Shown: positions 1-10,366, counted from the stretch's first letter. The stretch is 64,000 bases of DNA from an uncultured Sulfuricurvum sp. (GCA_903844635.1 CAIMUF010000032.1:109871-173870), one strand, 5' to 3'. Numbers and translations: made by a program. Notes: generated from the letters alone by a model not told the origin.

Positions 1-595
<595 letters not shown>

Positions 596-654
596 TTACT
601 GTCGCTTTAAGGTTGCTTTGACTAAGATTTGCTTTTATTGGGTAAAGGAAATAT

Positions 655-1974
655 GTGAACTTTTTGACTTTTTTTGAAAAATTATGGAAGCCAGTCAAAC
701 CGCTAGTCCCTCCCCACTACGGCAGAAGTATTCACGCCCTTCCTAATCCAAAAGAGCAAGAGCTCTTTGATTTGTCTTCAATCGCATTTAGTTCAAACGA
801 CGTATTGCTTGGGTACCGTACTTTTCTGGAATCACTTCAACATGCTGATGATTCAAAACATTTAGAGATCATGAGCAGCGCCGACACAATTACCTTTAAA
901 CTCATGCAAGGAACTGCCATTATCCATGGTGAAATAACTGAAAAAATATTTAAAGCGTATGCCAAAATCGCACAAGCATCATCGCTCCATGTTGCAATGA
1001 AAAGACGATTTTTAGAACGAAACTTTCAACTCACATATTGTCGCTTTAGCCAAAAAGAGGACACTGTTTCTTTGTCTATAGAGATACAAAACACCACGAT
1101 TACTCCGCAAAAAATCTTTTTTCCCTTGAGAGAGCTTGCCCTGAATGCGGATTTTGAAAAAGAGTTTATTTCCAGTGAATTTGATGTATCAGCACTGCTT
1201 GAATATGATCACATCACACCACTAAGTCTTCCTAAACTTCACCGCTATTACGACACAATGCAAGAATGGATAAAAACAACCAAATCAAGTCTAGTCGGAT
1301 TACTCTCCAATGATAACAGCGGCATGGCGTCTTTTAGCTATCTCGCATTGTTACTTCAAATTGATTATCTTCTTATTCCCCATAAAAAAATGGCAAAAGA
1401 GATCAATGAAAAAATCAACATCTATTTCATGGAAGATGAAAAACTCACTCAAGATAAAAATAGCGATTTAGAAAGCTACCTCGTTGAACTTGAAGCCATG
1501 AGCTTTGAGACATTTTCGACTCAATTTTACAGTGCTCGTACCACTTTTTCTCCATTTGATCAAGCAATGCACGATGACATTGCGGAATTTATTGACGAAT
1601 CCCTAGCTAAAGTACGTTGGTATAAAAACAACCATGTTAATTACGTTATTACCACAATTTATCGCTACATTGCTTTGTATACTCTCTTCAACTACGGTGT
1701 CCATCCCTCACTTCGGGCATTATTGCATCTGCATGTTCAAATTTATGCTTCGGATTTTTTTGCTGATGAAGGCGAAATTATGCTTTATGACAGTTCACGA
1801 AAACTCTTTCAGAAAGAATCCATTTCTAATGCCATTGATGCCGCACTGTCACCCTATCAAACTCGTTACAAAAATCTTCGCAACTTTGCAAAAGAACTGA
1901 ACTACAGCGATCTTGATCACTTCAGCCAAAGCTTCTATCTCCAAATAAAAAACCTTGATTATCAGGAACTGTAG
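655..1974 (+). CDS. Conserved hypothetical protein, partner of the downstream protease
   Basis: I do not recognise a named family. The 439-aa product has no signal peptide and no clear membrane segment, so it looks cytosolic. Residues ~60-170 resemble a mixed alpha/beta fold (IMSSADTITFKLMQG, then a FQLTYCRF strand), loosely like YbjN/secretion-chaperone domains; the C-terminal half is helical and rich in aromatics. The start is GTG with AAAGGA 5 nt upstream; the ATG two bases earlier runs straight into a stop. The trypsin-like protease gene begins 3 nt after its stop, so the two form one unit. Function unknown. Confidence 0.8.
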   Translation: MNFLTFFEKLWKPVKPLVPPHYGRSIHALPNPKEQELFDLSSIAFSSNDVLLGYRTFLESLQHADDSKHLEIMSSADTITFKLMQGTAIIHGEITEKIFKAYAKIAQASSLHVAMKRRFLERNFQLTYCRFSQKEDTVSLSIEIQNTTITPQKIFFPLRELALNADFEKEFISSEFDVSALLEYDHITPLSLPKLHRYYDTMQEWIKTTKSSLVGLLSNDNSGMASFSYLALLLQIDYLLIPHKKMAKEINEKINIYFMEDEKLTQDKNSDLESYLVELEAMSFETFSTQFYSARTTFSPFDQAMHDDIAEFIDESLAKVRWYKNNHVNYVITTIYRYIALYTLFNYGVHPSLRALLHLHVQIYASDFFADEGEIMLYDSSRKLFQKESISNAIDAALSPYQTRYKNLRNFAKELNYSDLDHFSQSFYLQIKNLDYQEL

Positions 1975-1977
1975 AGA

Positions 1978-3075
1978 ATGAAACAGCTCACTCAAAAAAC
2001 GCTGGAAATTTCCATCGAAAGCATCGTACAAATTATGACCCCCTACGCAACTGGAAGCGGTTTTATCATCGGTGATTTAATTATTACCAATTCGCATGTT
2101 GTCGGAGGATTAAAAGAAGTCATTATTAGTACGAAAACACTTCCACGTACTATTGGACAGGTTATTTATGATGATGCAGGATATGATTTGGCATTTATTC
2201 GCTCACCTGTGCCATTGCTTCCTAATCATCCCTTAATCCTTTGTAGCGGCTCTATTAACGATGGAGATAGTGTTATCGCTATCGGTCATCCTTATGGTCT
2301 TAATTACTCTACCACAGAAGGAATTATTTCCAAAGCCATACGCTTGCAAGGAGAGACTGAATACATTCAATTCGATGCAGCCATCAATCCTGGAAACAGT
2401 GGCGGGCCCTTATTGAATGACGCGGGTGAAGTTATAGGTGTCAACACCTTTATTATTCAAAACTCCAACAATCTCGGCTTCGCCCTCCCCTATTATCTCC
2501 TTCAAGAAGCATTGGATGGATTTTTAGCTCTTAATGCAATCGATATTATTCGTTGTGTATCGTGTAAAAATTTGATTCTTGAATCCTCAATACAAAATGA
2601 CTATTGTCCAAAATGCGGTATTAAGCTCGATGTTGCAAAGCGTCGCCGCGAGGGATACAAACCATCGGGAGTTGTCGCTTTACTCGAAAAGATACTGGAA
2701 AAACTGGAGATTAATGTCACGCTCTCAAGACGCAGTCAGCGAAGTTGGCGATTTGAATCAGGAACATCCCGTTTTGACATCAACTATTACGACAATGGAG
2801 TCATCATCGCAGAGTGCGAAGTATGTCGGATACCACAGGAAAAAATTGAACGTTTATACGATTTTTTACTACGTGAGAATGGTACTTTAGAAAATTTACG
2901 CCTCGCAATCGATCAAAATAGTATTTATCTCTCCTACGTTATTATTGACACTTCTTTGACTCAAGAAGAAGGTGAACGTACTCTAAAAGCACTTTACCGA
3001 CTTGCTCCTGAATATCAAAAAAATCTCATTGACAATTTTAAAGCGCTTGAACCGAAGTTTGATGAGTTTGAATAA
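1978..3075 (+). CDS. Cytoplasmic trypsin-like serine protease with zinc ribbon and YbjN-like C-terminal domain
   Basis: Residues 1-185 form an S1-type (DegP-like) protease. The triad is visible as His40 in TNSHVVGG, Asp70 in GYDLAFIR and Ser141 in NPGNSGGPL. A four-cysteine zinc ribbon follows (CVSC at 193-196, CPKC at 210-213), then a ~150-aa domain (RSWRFESGTSRFDINYYD onward) that resembles YbjN/type III chaperone-like folds. Unlike DegP/HtrA there is no signal peptide and no PDZ domain, so it should act in the cytosol. It starts 3 nt after the upstream unknown gene; its 3' end overlaps the convergent DUF502 gene by 38 nt. Confidence 0.85.
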   Translation: MKQLTQKTLEISIESIVQIMTPYATGSGFIIGDLIITNSHVVGGLKEVIISTKTLPRTIGQVIYDDAGYDLAFIRSPVPLLPNHPLILCSGSINDGDSVIAIGHPYGLNYSTTEGIISKAIRLQGETEYIQFDAAINPGNSGGPLLNDAGEVIGVNTFIIQNSNNLGFALPYYLLQEALDGFLALNAIDIIRCVSCKNLILESSIQNDYCPKCGIKLDVAKRRREGYKPSGVVALLEKILEKLEINVTLSRRSQRSWRFESGTSRFDINYYDNGVIIAECEVCRIPQEKIERLYDFLLRENGTLENLRLAIDQNSIYLSYVIIDTSLTQEEGERTLKALYRLAPEYQKNLIDNFKALEPKFDEFE

Positions 3076-3658
3076 GCCGAGAAACGTTCTCTTTTTGTGG
3101 AAAGTCCGCTCCCATACTGATAATAAATGACGATGCCTCTTGAAGACTCAAAGAGGTCTTTTTAATCAATGCTTCATCTACCAAAATTGTATAACCGCTT
3201 GTCGGATTTGGAGAGGTTGGAATAAACAGTACACAAATATTTTCATGACGGTTCAATAAATACGCAGGTACCCATAAATTCTCTTTAGGATACTCAACCA
3301 AAACCACCTCTTTTTTTGTCCCGTCTTCATTACCAGATAGCATTGCCGCCAGTTTTTTAGAAACTGAATAAACCGAACGGATCGCAGGGATTTTTTCAAA
3401 AGTGCTGTCAATCATTGAAACAAAAATTGAACGCCCATATTTTTCAATCGAAAACCCAAGGAATGCAAAAACGGCAATTACTCCTATCATTAAAAAAATT
3501 GTTATTTCAAAAGAATCTGTATAATCATGCAAAGAGAGATAAGCGCTCACACCTAAATTTTTAAGATAATTAACAACCACAAAAACTAAAATCAAAGGTA
3601 AGAGCGATAAAGCACCTACAAAAATATAACGGAATAACAGTTTGGCTCTTAAGCCCAT
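3038..3658 (-). CDS. DUF502 family inner-membrane protein
   Basis: The 206-aa product matches the DUF502 family: two N-terminal membrane helices (IFVGALSLLPLILVFVVVNY and ITIFLMIGVIAVFAFLGF) followed by a soluble domain with IPAIRSVYSVSKKL and FIPTSPNPTSGYTILV, typical family signatures. Its biochemical role is unknown. The ORF track starts 51 codons upstream; the ATG giving MGLRAKLL is preferred because it has an AAAGGACG ribosome site and the family begins there. A TATAAT box lies about 28 nt upstream. The 3' end overlaps the convergent protease gene. Confidence 0.88.
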   Translation of the reverse strand: MGLRAKLLFRYIFVGALSLLPLILVFVVVNYLKNLGVSAYLSLHDYTDSFEITIFLMIGVIAVFAFLGFSIEKYGRSIFVSMIDSTFEKIPAIRSVYSVSKKLAAMLSGNEDGTKKEVVLVEYPKENLWVPAYLLNRHENICVLFIPTSPNPTSGYTILVDEALIKKTSLSLQEASSFIISMGADFPQKENVSRLIQTHQTSVQAL

Positions 3659-3685
3659 AAACGTCCTTTTATGACAAATTGCCAT

Positions 3686-3691
3686 ATTATA
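3686..3691 (-). promoter_or_regulatory. -10 box for the DUF502 gene
   Basis: TATAAT on the minus strand ends 27 nt before the preferred DUF502 start, leaving a short leader that carries the AAAGGACG ribosome site. It supports the shorter gene model. Confidence 0.55.
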
Positions 3692-3714
3692 GAATACTTT
3701 TTGAAACACTTTAC

Positions 3715-3720
3715 TACAAT
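3715..3720 (+). promoter_or_regulatory. -10 box for the M3 oligopeptidase gene
   Basis: TACAAT on the plus strand ends 23 nt before the start codon, with the AGGAGAA ribosome site between them. Confidence 0.4.
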
Positions 3721-3743
3721 AACATATATTTACAGGAGAACCT

Positions 3744-5699
3744 ATGCAACCTTTTACAGATTTTAGCCTTAATTTAGAGACTTTTATTGATGATTTAAAC
3801 ACCCTCATCAAAAAAAACTACACTACCATCGCCAACCTACTGGATATTCACGATAAAACCTACACCAATTTTGTCCGCCCATTTGATTTTATGGAAGAAG
3901 AAATGGAGCTTTTATTTACGCCTCTTTCACATATCAATGCTGTTAACAATTCCGATAAATCACAAAAAGTGTATGCGGATGCACTTCCGATTCTCACCGA
4001 TTACTCGACTTTTGTAGGGCAGAATCTCGCTATTTATGATGCCTTCAAAGAAGTTAAAAAAAATGAATACAGCACTTTGAACCTCGCTCAACAACGAATT
4101 TTGGATCTCAATATACTCCATTTTGAACTTGCAGGAGCCCATCTTGACAACGCTTCAAAAGAGCGTTTAGCACAAATCAATCTTCGAAAAAGCACGCTAA
4201 CCAATGATTTTTCTCAAAACGTTCTAGACGCAACCAATGCGTATGAAAAAATCATTACCGATCCCGCTGATATTATTGGAATTCCACAGGGAGATTTAGA
4301 CGATGCTCGTTTCGAAGAAGAAGGTGTTACTAAATATCGTTTCACTCTCCAAATGCCCTCCTATATTTCATATATGACCTATGGACAAAATCGTGCTATT
4401 CGGGAAGAACTCTACAAGGCATATACGACGCGAGCACCGCAAAACGCTAAAATTATCGACGAGCTAATGGCTCTGCGTCAAGAGATGGCACAATTACTTG
4501 GATTTAAGAGCTACAGTGAGTATTCACTGGCTTCCAAAATGGCACCCGATACCCAAACAGTTTTAAAATTTTTGAATGATCTTGCCCTCACCTCTCGCGC
4601 CCAAGCGGAGAAAGAAATCATGGAATTACGCTCTATTGCAGGAGATATTGACCTCCAAAGCTATGACACCGCCTATTACGGCGAAATCCTCAAAAAAGCA
4701 CAATACGATATTGATGAGGAAGAATATCGACCGTATTTTGAACAAAACAGTGTTATAAGTGGGATGTTTGATTTTTTACACCAGATATTCGGGATTTCAT
4801 TTGTACACGTCCAAGCACCACTTTGGGACGAAAAAGCAAGTGCCTATGATGTCTATGATAATGACATACTGCGTGCACGAATCTATTTCGACCTCGAAGC
4901 TCGTAAGAATAAACGCGGTGGAGCATGGATGCACAATTTTCAAACCCATTGTGAAGATACTGAAGGTGCTATACACCTTCCAAGTGCTTTTGTCGTTTGT
5001 AATTTTCCTCCCTCATCCCCTACGTCTCCTTCACTTTTACGTCATGATGATGTTGTCACCCTCTTTCATGAGATTGGACACACGCTTCACCACATTTTAA
5101 GTTCCGTTTTAGAACATGGGGTCAGCGGGGTGAATGGTGTGGAATGGGATGCCGTTGAATTTCCTTCACAATTTTTAGAAAGTTTCGCTTATGAGCCTAA
5201 AGTCCTCAAACTTTTTGCTAAACATCACAAAAGCGGTGAGATTCTTAGTGATGAGATGATTGCTAAACTCATTCGTGCCAAAAATTTTCAAAGTGCTTTG
5301 TTTATGCTTCGACAGCTTGAATTTTCGCTCTTTGATTTTGAGCTTCACTCGAAATTGTATCAAGGAGATGAAATTCAAGTTCTTCTTGATTCTATCCGAG
5401 ATCGAACATCCCTTATAAAATCTCCTGCTTACAATAAATTTCAAAACGGATTTAGCCATATTTTTAGCGGCGGATACAGTGCAGGATATTACAGTTACAA
5501 ATGGGCTGAAGTACTAAGTGCCGATGCGTATTATGCTATTGTAGATGAAGGTATTTTCGATTCCGTTCTTGCGCAACGGTATAAAGACATTGTACTGGGA
5601 GGCGGCGGATCTCAAAGTATGCAAGAACTTTTTGTGGAGATGATGGGACGTGAATGTGAAACCAAAAATCTTTTGCGCCTCAATGGTATTGAAGTATGA
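3744..5699 (+). CDS. M3 family oligopeptidase (oligopeptidase A type)
   Basis: Zinc metallopeptidase of family M3, which degrades short peptides in the cytosol. The HExxH zinc motif is present as TLFHEIGHTLHH around residue 443, followed by the downstream family signature GVEWDAVEFPSQFLE that supplies the third ligand. The length (651 aa) fits the OpdA/PrlC group. The start ATG has AGGAGAA 4 nt upstream. Its TGA overlaps the ATG of the next gene, so the exported nuclease-fold protein is probably translationally coupled. Confidence 0.92.
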   Translation: MQPFTDFSLNLETFIDDLNTLIKKNYTTIANLLDIHDKTYTNFVRPFDFMEEEMELLFTPLSHINAVNNSDKSQKVYADALPILTDYSTFVGQNLAIYDAFKEVKKNEYSTLNLAQQRILDLNILHFELAGAHLDNASKERLAQINLRKSTLTNDFSQNVLDATNAYEKIITDPADIIGIPQGDLDDARFEEEGVTKYRFTLQMPSYISYMTYGQNRAIREELYKAYTTRAPQNAKIIDELMALRQEMAQLLGFKSYSEYSLASKMAPDTQTVLKFLNDLALTSRAQAEKEIMELRSIAGDIDLQSYDTAYYGEILKKAQYDIDEEEYRPYFEQNSVISGMFDFLHQIFGISFVHVQAPLWDEKASAYDVYDNDILRARIYFDLEARKNKRGGAWMHNFQTHCEDTEGAIHLPSAFVVCNFPPSSPTSPSLLRHDDVVTLFHEIGHTLHHILSSVLEHGVSGVNGVEWDAVEFPSQFLESFAYEPKVLKLFAKHHKSGEILSDEMIAKLIRAKNFQSALFMLRQLEFSLFDFELHSKLYQGDEIQVLLDSIRDRTSLIKSPAYNKFQNGFSHIFSGGYSAGYYSYKWAEVLSADAYYAIVDEGIFDSVLAQRYKDIVLGGGGSQSMQELFVEMMGRECETKNLLRLNGIEV

Positions 5700-6706
5700 A
5701 ATTTTTTTGGCTGTTACTCATTACATTGACTTTTTTAGAAGGAGCAGAAGTGAAAATAGCCTCTTATAACGTTGAAAACTTATTTGATATGAATGATGAT
5801 GGAACCGAATATAAACAATACATTCCCAATACCTCGTGGGGCTGGACTGAGGAGATGCATCGGATTAAACTGCGCAATACTGCTCAAGTCATCAAAGATA
5901 TTGGAGCTGATGTCATCGGACTGCAAGAAATTGAATCCGAGACAGCCCTCAAAGAGCTTAAAGCTGAACTGAACCGTCAAGGAATTTATTATCCTCACTA
6001 TGCTTTTGCACGCTCTAAAAACACAACGGTAGCCACAGCACTTTTAAGTAAATATCCTCTAAAAAGTGCATTAAGCCATTCTGTCGGTGCAAGCCGTTCG
6101 TACCGCGATATACTCGAAGCTAAAATTGATTTTAACGGTAAAAATCTACACATTTTTGTTAATCATTGGAAGTCCAAAAGCGGTTCTGAGAGTATGCGTA
6201 TTCAAAGTGCAAAAGTACTCAAAAAACTTATCAGCAACCTGGATGAAGATGAACCGTATATACTCTTGGGGGATTTTAACTCTCACTATGAAGAATATCG
6301 AACGTTTGTAAAAAGCAGAAAACATAATGATACGGATGGGATCACAGGAATTAATCATGTCCTCAAAACCATTGATGAGGATGAAAATCCTATTACCATC
6401 ACCAGTGTCAAAGAGTGTGATGACTGCTCTTACAATCTATGGTATGAACTCCCACAAGAGCAACGGTGGAGTCATGAGTACAGAGGGGGGCATGAAGCAC
6501 TGGACAATATGATTATCTCCCCCTCCCTTGCAGATGGAAAAGGAGTTGAATATGTCCGAGGGAGTTTTGGACGATTTGATGCTCCTTATCTTTTTTACAA
6601 AGGCAAACCGTATCGCTGGCAACAATCACGAAAATTTCCTAAGCACCATTTAGGTGAGGGATATTCCGACCACTTGGCTATTTTTGCAAAATTTAACGTA
6701 CGTTAG
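5696..6706 (+). CDS. Exported endonuclease/exonuclease/phosphatase-fold protein
   Basis: The 336-aa product has a signal peptide (MKFFWLLLITLTFLEG) and then an EEP-fold (DNase I-like) domain. IASYNVENLF, DVIGLQEIE with the metal-binding Glu, VNHWKSKSG, ILLGDFNSH with catalytic Asp/Asn, and YSDHLAIFAKF with the final Asp-His are all visible. Likely a periplasmic nuclease or phosphodiesterase; the substrate cannot be read from sequence. It starts in an ATGA overlap with the oligopeptidase gene, and its last 4 bases overlap the convergent ung gene. Confidence 0.87.
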   Translation: MKFFWLLLITLTFLEGAEVKIASYNVENLFDMNDDGTEYKQYIPNTSWGWTEEMHRIKLRNTAQVIKDIGADVIGLQEIESETALKELKAELNRQGIYYPHYAFARSKNTTVATALLSKYPLKSALSHSVGASRSYRDILEAKIDFNGKNLHIFVNHWKSKSGSESMRIQSAKVLKKLISNLDEDEPYILLGDFNSHYEEYRTFVKSRKHNDTDGITGINHVLKTIDEDENPITITSVKECDDCSYNLWYELPQEQRWSHEYRGGHEALDNMIISPSLADGKGVEYVRGSFGRFDAPYLFYKGKPYRWQQSRKFPKHHLGEGYSDHLAIFAKFNVR

Positions 6707-7380
6707 ACGATACACCAGTCAATCGGAGCAATCCCATTCTCCACTAAATACGTATTGGTTTTACTAAAAGGTTTAGAACCGAAAAACCCTCGATAAGAGG
6801 AGAGCGGCGAAGGATGCGGAGCTTTTAGAACCAAATGCTTCGTCTCATCAATCAAAATACTTTTTTTCCCCGCAGGAGCACCCCAGAGGATAAATACGAG
6901 ATGTTCTCGATGTTGGCTCAATGTTCGAATGACTTGATCGGTGAACCTCTCCCATCCTCTATCTTTATGCGAAAAAGGTTCTCCTTGGCGAACCGTTAAA
7001 AGGGTGTTAAGCAGCAGTACACCCTGATGTGCCCAATGACTCAAATCACCGCTTTTTGGAAAAGGACATTCGATGTCATCCACTAATTCTTTAAAGATAT
7101 TTTGGAGTGAGGGGGGAGAAGCAACGCCGGCTTGAACTGAAAAAGACAAACCATGTGCTTGCCCCGCTCCATGATAAGGATCTTGTCCTAGAATAACAAC
7201 TTTCACCGATTCAAAAGGGGAAGAATTGAACGCATTAAAAATATTTTTACTTTGCGGAAAAATGCTATATCGCTTTTGTTCTTCAAGTAAAAAAGCTTTT
7301 AACGCATCCATGTAAACGTCGTTAAATTCGTTTTCTAATGCAGTTTTCCAGCTTTCGTGAATATTAGGATATGTTGACAT
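6703..7380 (-). CDS. ung: Uracil-DNA glycosylase
   Basis: Family 1 uracil-DNA glycosylase, which removes uracil from DNA for base-excision repair. The water-activating motif GQDPYHG, HQGVLLLNTLLTV, and the DNA-intercalating HPSPLSSYRGFFG loop are all present, and 225 aa is the usual length. Its start ATG abuts the stop of hspR, so it is probably expressed as the last gene of the cbpA-hspR-ung unit. A second, unrelated DNA glycosylase lies about 3 kb away. Confidence 0.97.
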   Translation of the reverse strand: MSTYPNIHESWKTALENEFNDVYMDALKAFLLEEQKRYSIFPQSKNIFNAFNSSPFESVKVVILGQDPYHGAGQAHGLSFSVQAGVASPPSLQNIFKELVDDIECPFPKSGDLSHWAHQGVLLLNTLLTVRQGEPFSHKDRGWERFTDQVIRTLSQHREHLVFILWGAPAGKKSILIDETKHLVLKAPHPSPLSSYRGFFGSKPFSKTNTYLVENGIAPIDWCIV

Positions 7381-7766
7381 TATTTGAGAATATCATCCTC
7401 AAAAATTACCATTTCATAAATACTGCGCGTCGTCACCAATGATTTTTCAAGAGGGACACTGCTAGAGCTTCGCATACGTGAAATTTCTGCTCGCAATTCC
7501 ATCATCTCCTGCTCCATCATCTCCATCTTAGTTTTTAGACGCATGACCACATCTACACCTGCGAGGTTTACACCTACTTCACGGGTAAGACGCAAAATGG
7601 TTTTAATTTTTTCAATATCACGCTGAGAATAAAGACGTATTCGTCCATCCGAGCGTGAAGGAGCTATAAGATTTTCTCTCTCATATTGGCGCAATGTTTG
7701 TGGATGAATATCTAAAATTTTTGCAACGATACTAATCATATACACTGGTTCATCAAAATGGTGCAT
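7380..7766 (-). CDS. hspR: HspR, MerR-family heat-shock repressor
   Basis: The 128-aa product has an N-terminal MerR-type winged helix (MISIVAKILDIHPQTLRQYE, then GRIRLYSQRDIEKI) and a C-terminal coiled coil rich in Met and Glu. HspR binds HAIR inverted repeats and represses chaperone genes, with DnaK as co-repressor in characterised species. The gene lies 3 nt after cbpA with an AGGAG site, the same arrangement as in Helicobacter and Campylobacter. A good HAIR match upstream of cbpA indicates autoregulation. Confidence 0.95.
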   Translation of the reverse strand: MHHFDEPVYMISIVAKILDIHPQTLRQYERENLIAPSRSDGRIRLYSQRDIEKIKTILRLTREVGVNLAGVDVVMRLKTKMEMMEQEMMELRAEISRMRSSSSVPLEKSLVTTRSIYEMVIFEDDILK

Positions 7767-7769
7767 AAC

Positions 7770-8639
7770 CTACTCCTGTGGAAGGGATTTTTTCATCTGC
7801 TCGACTAAGTCAGCATCAATTTTATCTACGGCAGGTAATACAATATTAGCCTTGAGATATAAATCTCCGCGAACGCCACTTTGACGATTCATCACACCCA
7901 TCTCTTTAAGGCGAAAACGCTGACCATTTTTGGTATTTTCAGGCACTTTAAGTGTAACTTCTTTATCTAATGTCTGAACCGCCACTTTACCGCCAAACAG
8001 TGCCGCATAAAGAGGAACACTGAATGTTTTCACAAGATTGTCTCCCTCTCGCTCATACTCAGGATTGGCAGAAATATCGATACGTAGGTATAAATCACCC
8101 GATTGGGCACCATGACACTTTCCTTTTCCGCGAACGCGAAGTTTTTCACCGCTTTTAATCCCAGCAGGAATTTTGATATCAAAACTCTCACCACTAAGGC
8201 TAATCGTATGCTTACCACCCAAAACTGCGACAGAAAAAGGAACAGTAACATTGGCATCGATATCAAGATTCATAGATCCACCGAAGCCACCACCAAATCC
8301 ACCACCGCCGAAGCCGCCTCCGCTAAATCCGCCACCGCCGCCACCGAACATACTGCGTAAAATCTCATCTAAATCGACATTACCGCCCTGAGCCCGTGAG
8401 AAATCATGGAAGTTTTGCCCGCCGAACATCGAATCCCCGTACTGATCATATTTGGCGCGTTTTTCTTTATCGTTGAGCACTTCATACGCTGCATTAATCT
8501 CTTTAAATTTTTCTTCCGCTGCGGGGTCTTTGTTCACATCGGGATGGTATTGACGCGCCAGCTTACGGTACGCTTTTTTGATCTCTGTTTCGCTTGCACT
8601 TGCTGCAACTTCTAACGTAGTGTATAAACTTTTTGACAT
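7770..8639 (-). CDS. cbpA: CbpA-type DnaJ co-chaperone
   Basis: The 289-aa product has an N-terminal J domain with the HPD triad ([11 protein letters not shown] near residue 33), a Gly/Phe-rich linker with [13 protein letters not shown] runs, and DnaJ C-terminal substrate domains ([33 protein letters not shown]). There is no four-CxxCxGxG zinc finger, so it is a CbpA (class II) protein rather than DnaJ proper. It stimulates DnaK. It is first in an operon with hspR, under a promoter overlapped by a HAIR operator. Confidence 0.94.
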   Translation of the reverse strand: MSKSLYTTLEVAASASETEIKKAYRKLARQYHPDVNKDPAAEEKFKEINAAYEVLNDKEKRAKYDQYGDSMFGGQNFHDFSRAQGGNVDLDEILRSMFGGGGGGFSGGGFGGGGFGGGFGGSMNLDIDANVTVPFSVAVLGGKHTISLSGESFDIKIPAGIKSGEKLRVRGKGKCHGAQSGDLYLRIDISANPEYEREGDNLVKTFSVPLYAALFGGKVAVQTLDKEVTLKVPENTKNGQRFRLKEMGVMNRQSGVRGDLYLKANIVLPAVDKIDADLVEQMKKSLPQE

Positions 8640-8678
8640 TTTAAATCCTGTTAAATTATAATTCTAATATTTAGTAAA

Positions 8679-8708
8679 ATTATAACAGATTAGTTGAGTC
8701 AAAGTCAA
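8679..8708 (-). promoter_or_regulatory. Sigma-70 promoter of the cbpA-hspR operon
   Basis: On the minus strand TTGACT (8708-8703) and TATAAT (8684-8679) are separated by 18 nt, about 40 nt upstream of the cbpA start. The HspR operator covers the -35 region. Confidence 0.7.
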
Positions 8709-8713
8709 TCAAG
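8693..8713 (-). promoter_or_regulatory. HAIR element (HspR operator)
   Basis: The plus strand reads GTTGAGT-N7-AATCAAG; the known HAIR consensus is CTTGAGT-N7-ACTCAAG, so each half site matches at 6 of 7 bases with exact spacing. It overlaps the -35 box of the cbpA promoter, consistent with repression by HspR encoded in the same operon. Confidence 0.82.
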
Positions 8714-8785
8714 GTTAAAAGTAGATCTGCGTTGTATCGGGAGAAAGAGAAGATTGAAGATTGCGCCTTAAAGACGCAAGTTCTG

Positions 8786-10321
8786 TTAGTGTAAAAAGTG
8801 ACGAATACCGGTAAAGTATAACGACATCCCGTGCTCGTCCGCAGCCGCAATGACTTCTTCATCACGTACAGAACCGCCCGGTTGAATAACGGTTTTGACA
8901 CCCGCGCCTGCTGCCGCATCGATCGAATCGCGGAATGGGAAAAATGCTTCCGATGCCAACGCTGAACCGCTCACATCCAGACCCATCTCTTCCGCTTTAC
9001 GCAATGCACAACGCGCTGCATCGACACGTGACGTCATCCCCATACCCACGGCAACCATCGCAGAGTCTTTTACGTATACAACACAGTTTGATTTGGTTAA
9101 TGAGGCTACTTTATACGCGATTTCAGCATCTTTGAGTTCACTCTCGCTTGCTGTGTGCTTTGTCACCAATTTGGCATTTTTAACCTCATCGTCACCCACA
9201 CGATCCGCATCTTGGAATACAAATCCGCCATCAATGTGTTTAAAATCGACTGCATCACGGCTTAGAAGAATACGATCGCTGCCATATTCAAATAGTTTAA
9301 GACGTTTTTTCGGCTCGAATACTGCTTGCGCCTCTTCATCGATTTTACCTGCAATAATAACTTCGAGGAACATCTCATTCATTTTAAGAGCAAGTTCTTT
9401 GGTTACAACACCATTAACCGCGACCACTCCTCCAAATGCTGAAATCGGATCACATTTCAGTGCTTCTGTATACGCATCCATCATAGTGTCACGTATTGCA
9501 AAACCGCATGGGTTACCGTGCTTAACAATACAAATCGCATTCTCATCTCCAAATGCCGCTGCAATTTTCACCGCACCGCTGATGTCCGTAAGATTGTTAA
9601 AACTTGCTTCCCCTTTTAGGGTTTTGAAATTTTTACTAAAGAACGACTCAAACTCGTACAAGCCACCCTTTTGATGCGGGTTTTCACCGTAACGGGTATC
9701 CATGACTTTGGATCCTACAATAAACTGCTTCTCGCCCATACCGTTGTTAAAACGCTTGTTCATGTAGTTGGCGATCATGCTGTCGTATGCTGCCGTATGC
9801 TCATATGCTTTAATCATCAAACTACGACGGAATTCAACCGTATCTTCATCATTTTGGATGGCGTTAAGAACCACAGAATAATCACTTGGATCGGTAATGA
9901 TATGAACATCGGTAAAGTTTTTTGCAGCAGAACGAACCATTGCAGGCCCTCCGATGTCGATGTTTTCAATGATCTCTTCGAAGTCATCCGTACGCTCGAT
10001 GGTCGCTTTGAACGGATAAAGATTTACACAGACAAGGTCAATTTCAACAATCCCGTATTCCATCGCTGTATTGACATGAGAATCCAAATCACGACGAAAT
10101 AAAATACCTCCATGGATGTACGGGTTAAGGGTTTTAACCCGACCGTCAAACATCTCAGGAAATCCTGTCACATCATCAATCTCGATAGCATCTACACCTG
10201 CATCACGCAACATTTTGAACGTTCCGCCCGTAGAGACGATTTCATAGTCCAAACCGATGAGAGATTTAGCAAATTCTACGATATTACTTTTATCACTGAC
10301 ACTGAGTAATGCACGCTTCAT
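8786..10321 (-). CDS. purH: Bifunctional AICAR formyltransferase / IMP cyclohydrolase
   Basis: PurH catalyses the last two steps of IMP synthesis. The N-terminal MGS-like cyclohydrolase domain begins [15 protein letters not shown] and contains STGGTFKML. The formyltransferase domain has [20 protein letters not shown] and the near-terminal [15 protein letters not shown] and [14 protein letters not shown] signatures. The length (511 aa) is normal. The start ATG has AAAGGA upstream and a promoter with TACAAT about 45 nt away. Long antisense ORFs inside it are shadows. Confidence 0.97.
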   Translation of the reverse strand: MKRALLSVSDKSNIVEFAKSLIGLDYEIVSTGGTFKMLRDAGVDAIEIDDVTGFPEMFDGRVKTLNPYIHGGILFRRDLDSHVNTAMEYGIVEIDLVCVNLYPFKATIERTDDFEEIIENIDIGGPAMVRSAAKNFTDVHIITDPSDYSVVLNAIQNDEDTVEFRRSLMIKAYEHTAAYDSMIANYMNKRFNNGMGEKQFIVGSKVMDTRYGENPHQKGGLYEFESFFSKNFKTLKGEASFNNLTDISGAVKIAAAFGDENAICIVKHGNPCGFAIRDTMMDAYTEALKCDPISAFGGVVAVNGVVTKELALKMNEMFLEVIIAGKIDEEAQAVFEPKKRLKLFEYGSDRILLSRDAVDFKHIDGGFVFQDADRVGDDEVKNAKLVTKHTASESELKDAEIAYKVASLTKSNCVVYVKDSAMVAVGMGMTSRVDAARCALRKAEEMGLDVSGSALASEAFFPFRDSIDAAAGAGVKTVIQPGGSVRDEEVIAAADEHGMSLYFTGIRHFLH

Positions 10322-10366
10322 GCAGTTCCTTTGATTGGATACTTAGACCCATGAATTAATGGCGGA

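Noticed and set aside
8103-8391. Two Pro/Ala-rich plus-strand ORFs opposite cbpA
   Set aside because: They are the reverse complement of the Gly-rich linker codons of CbpA.
8760-8779. Hairpin after purH (TTGCGCC/GACGCAA) as terminator
   Set aside because: Stem has a mismatch and is not followed by a T-run on the purH strand.
8895-9674. 259-aa plus-strand ORF inside purH, with neighbours at 9671-10102 and 10112-10309
   Set aside because: Antisense shadow of a strongly conserved purH reading frame; low-complexity Ser/Ala/Thr composition and no recognisable motif.
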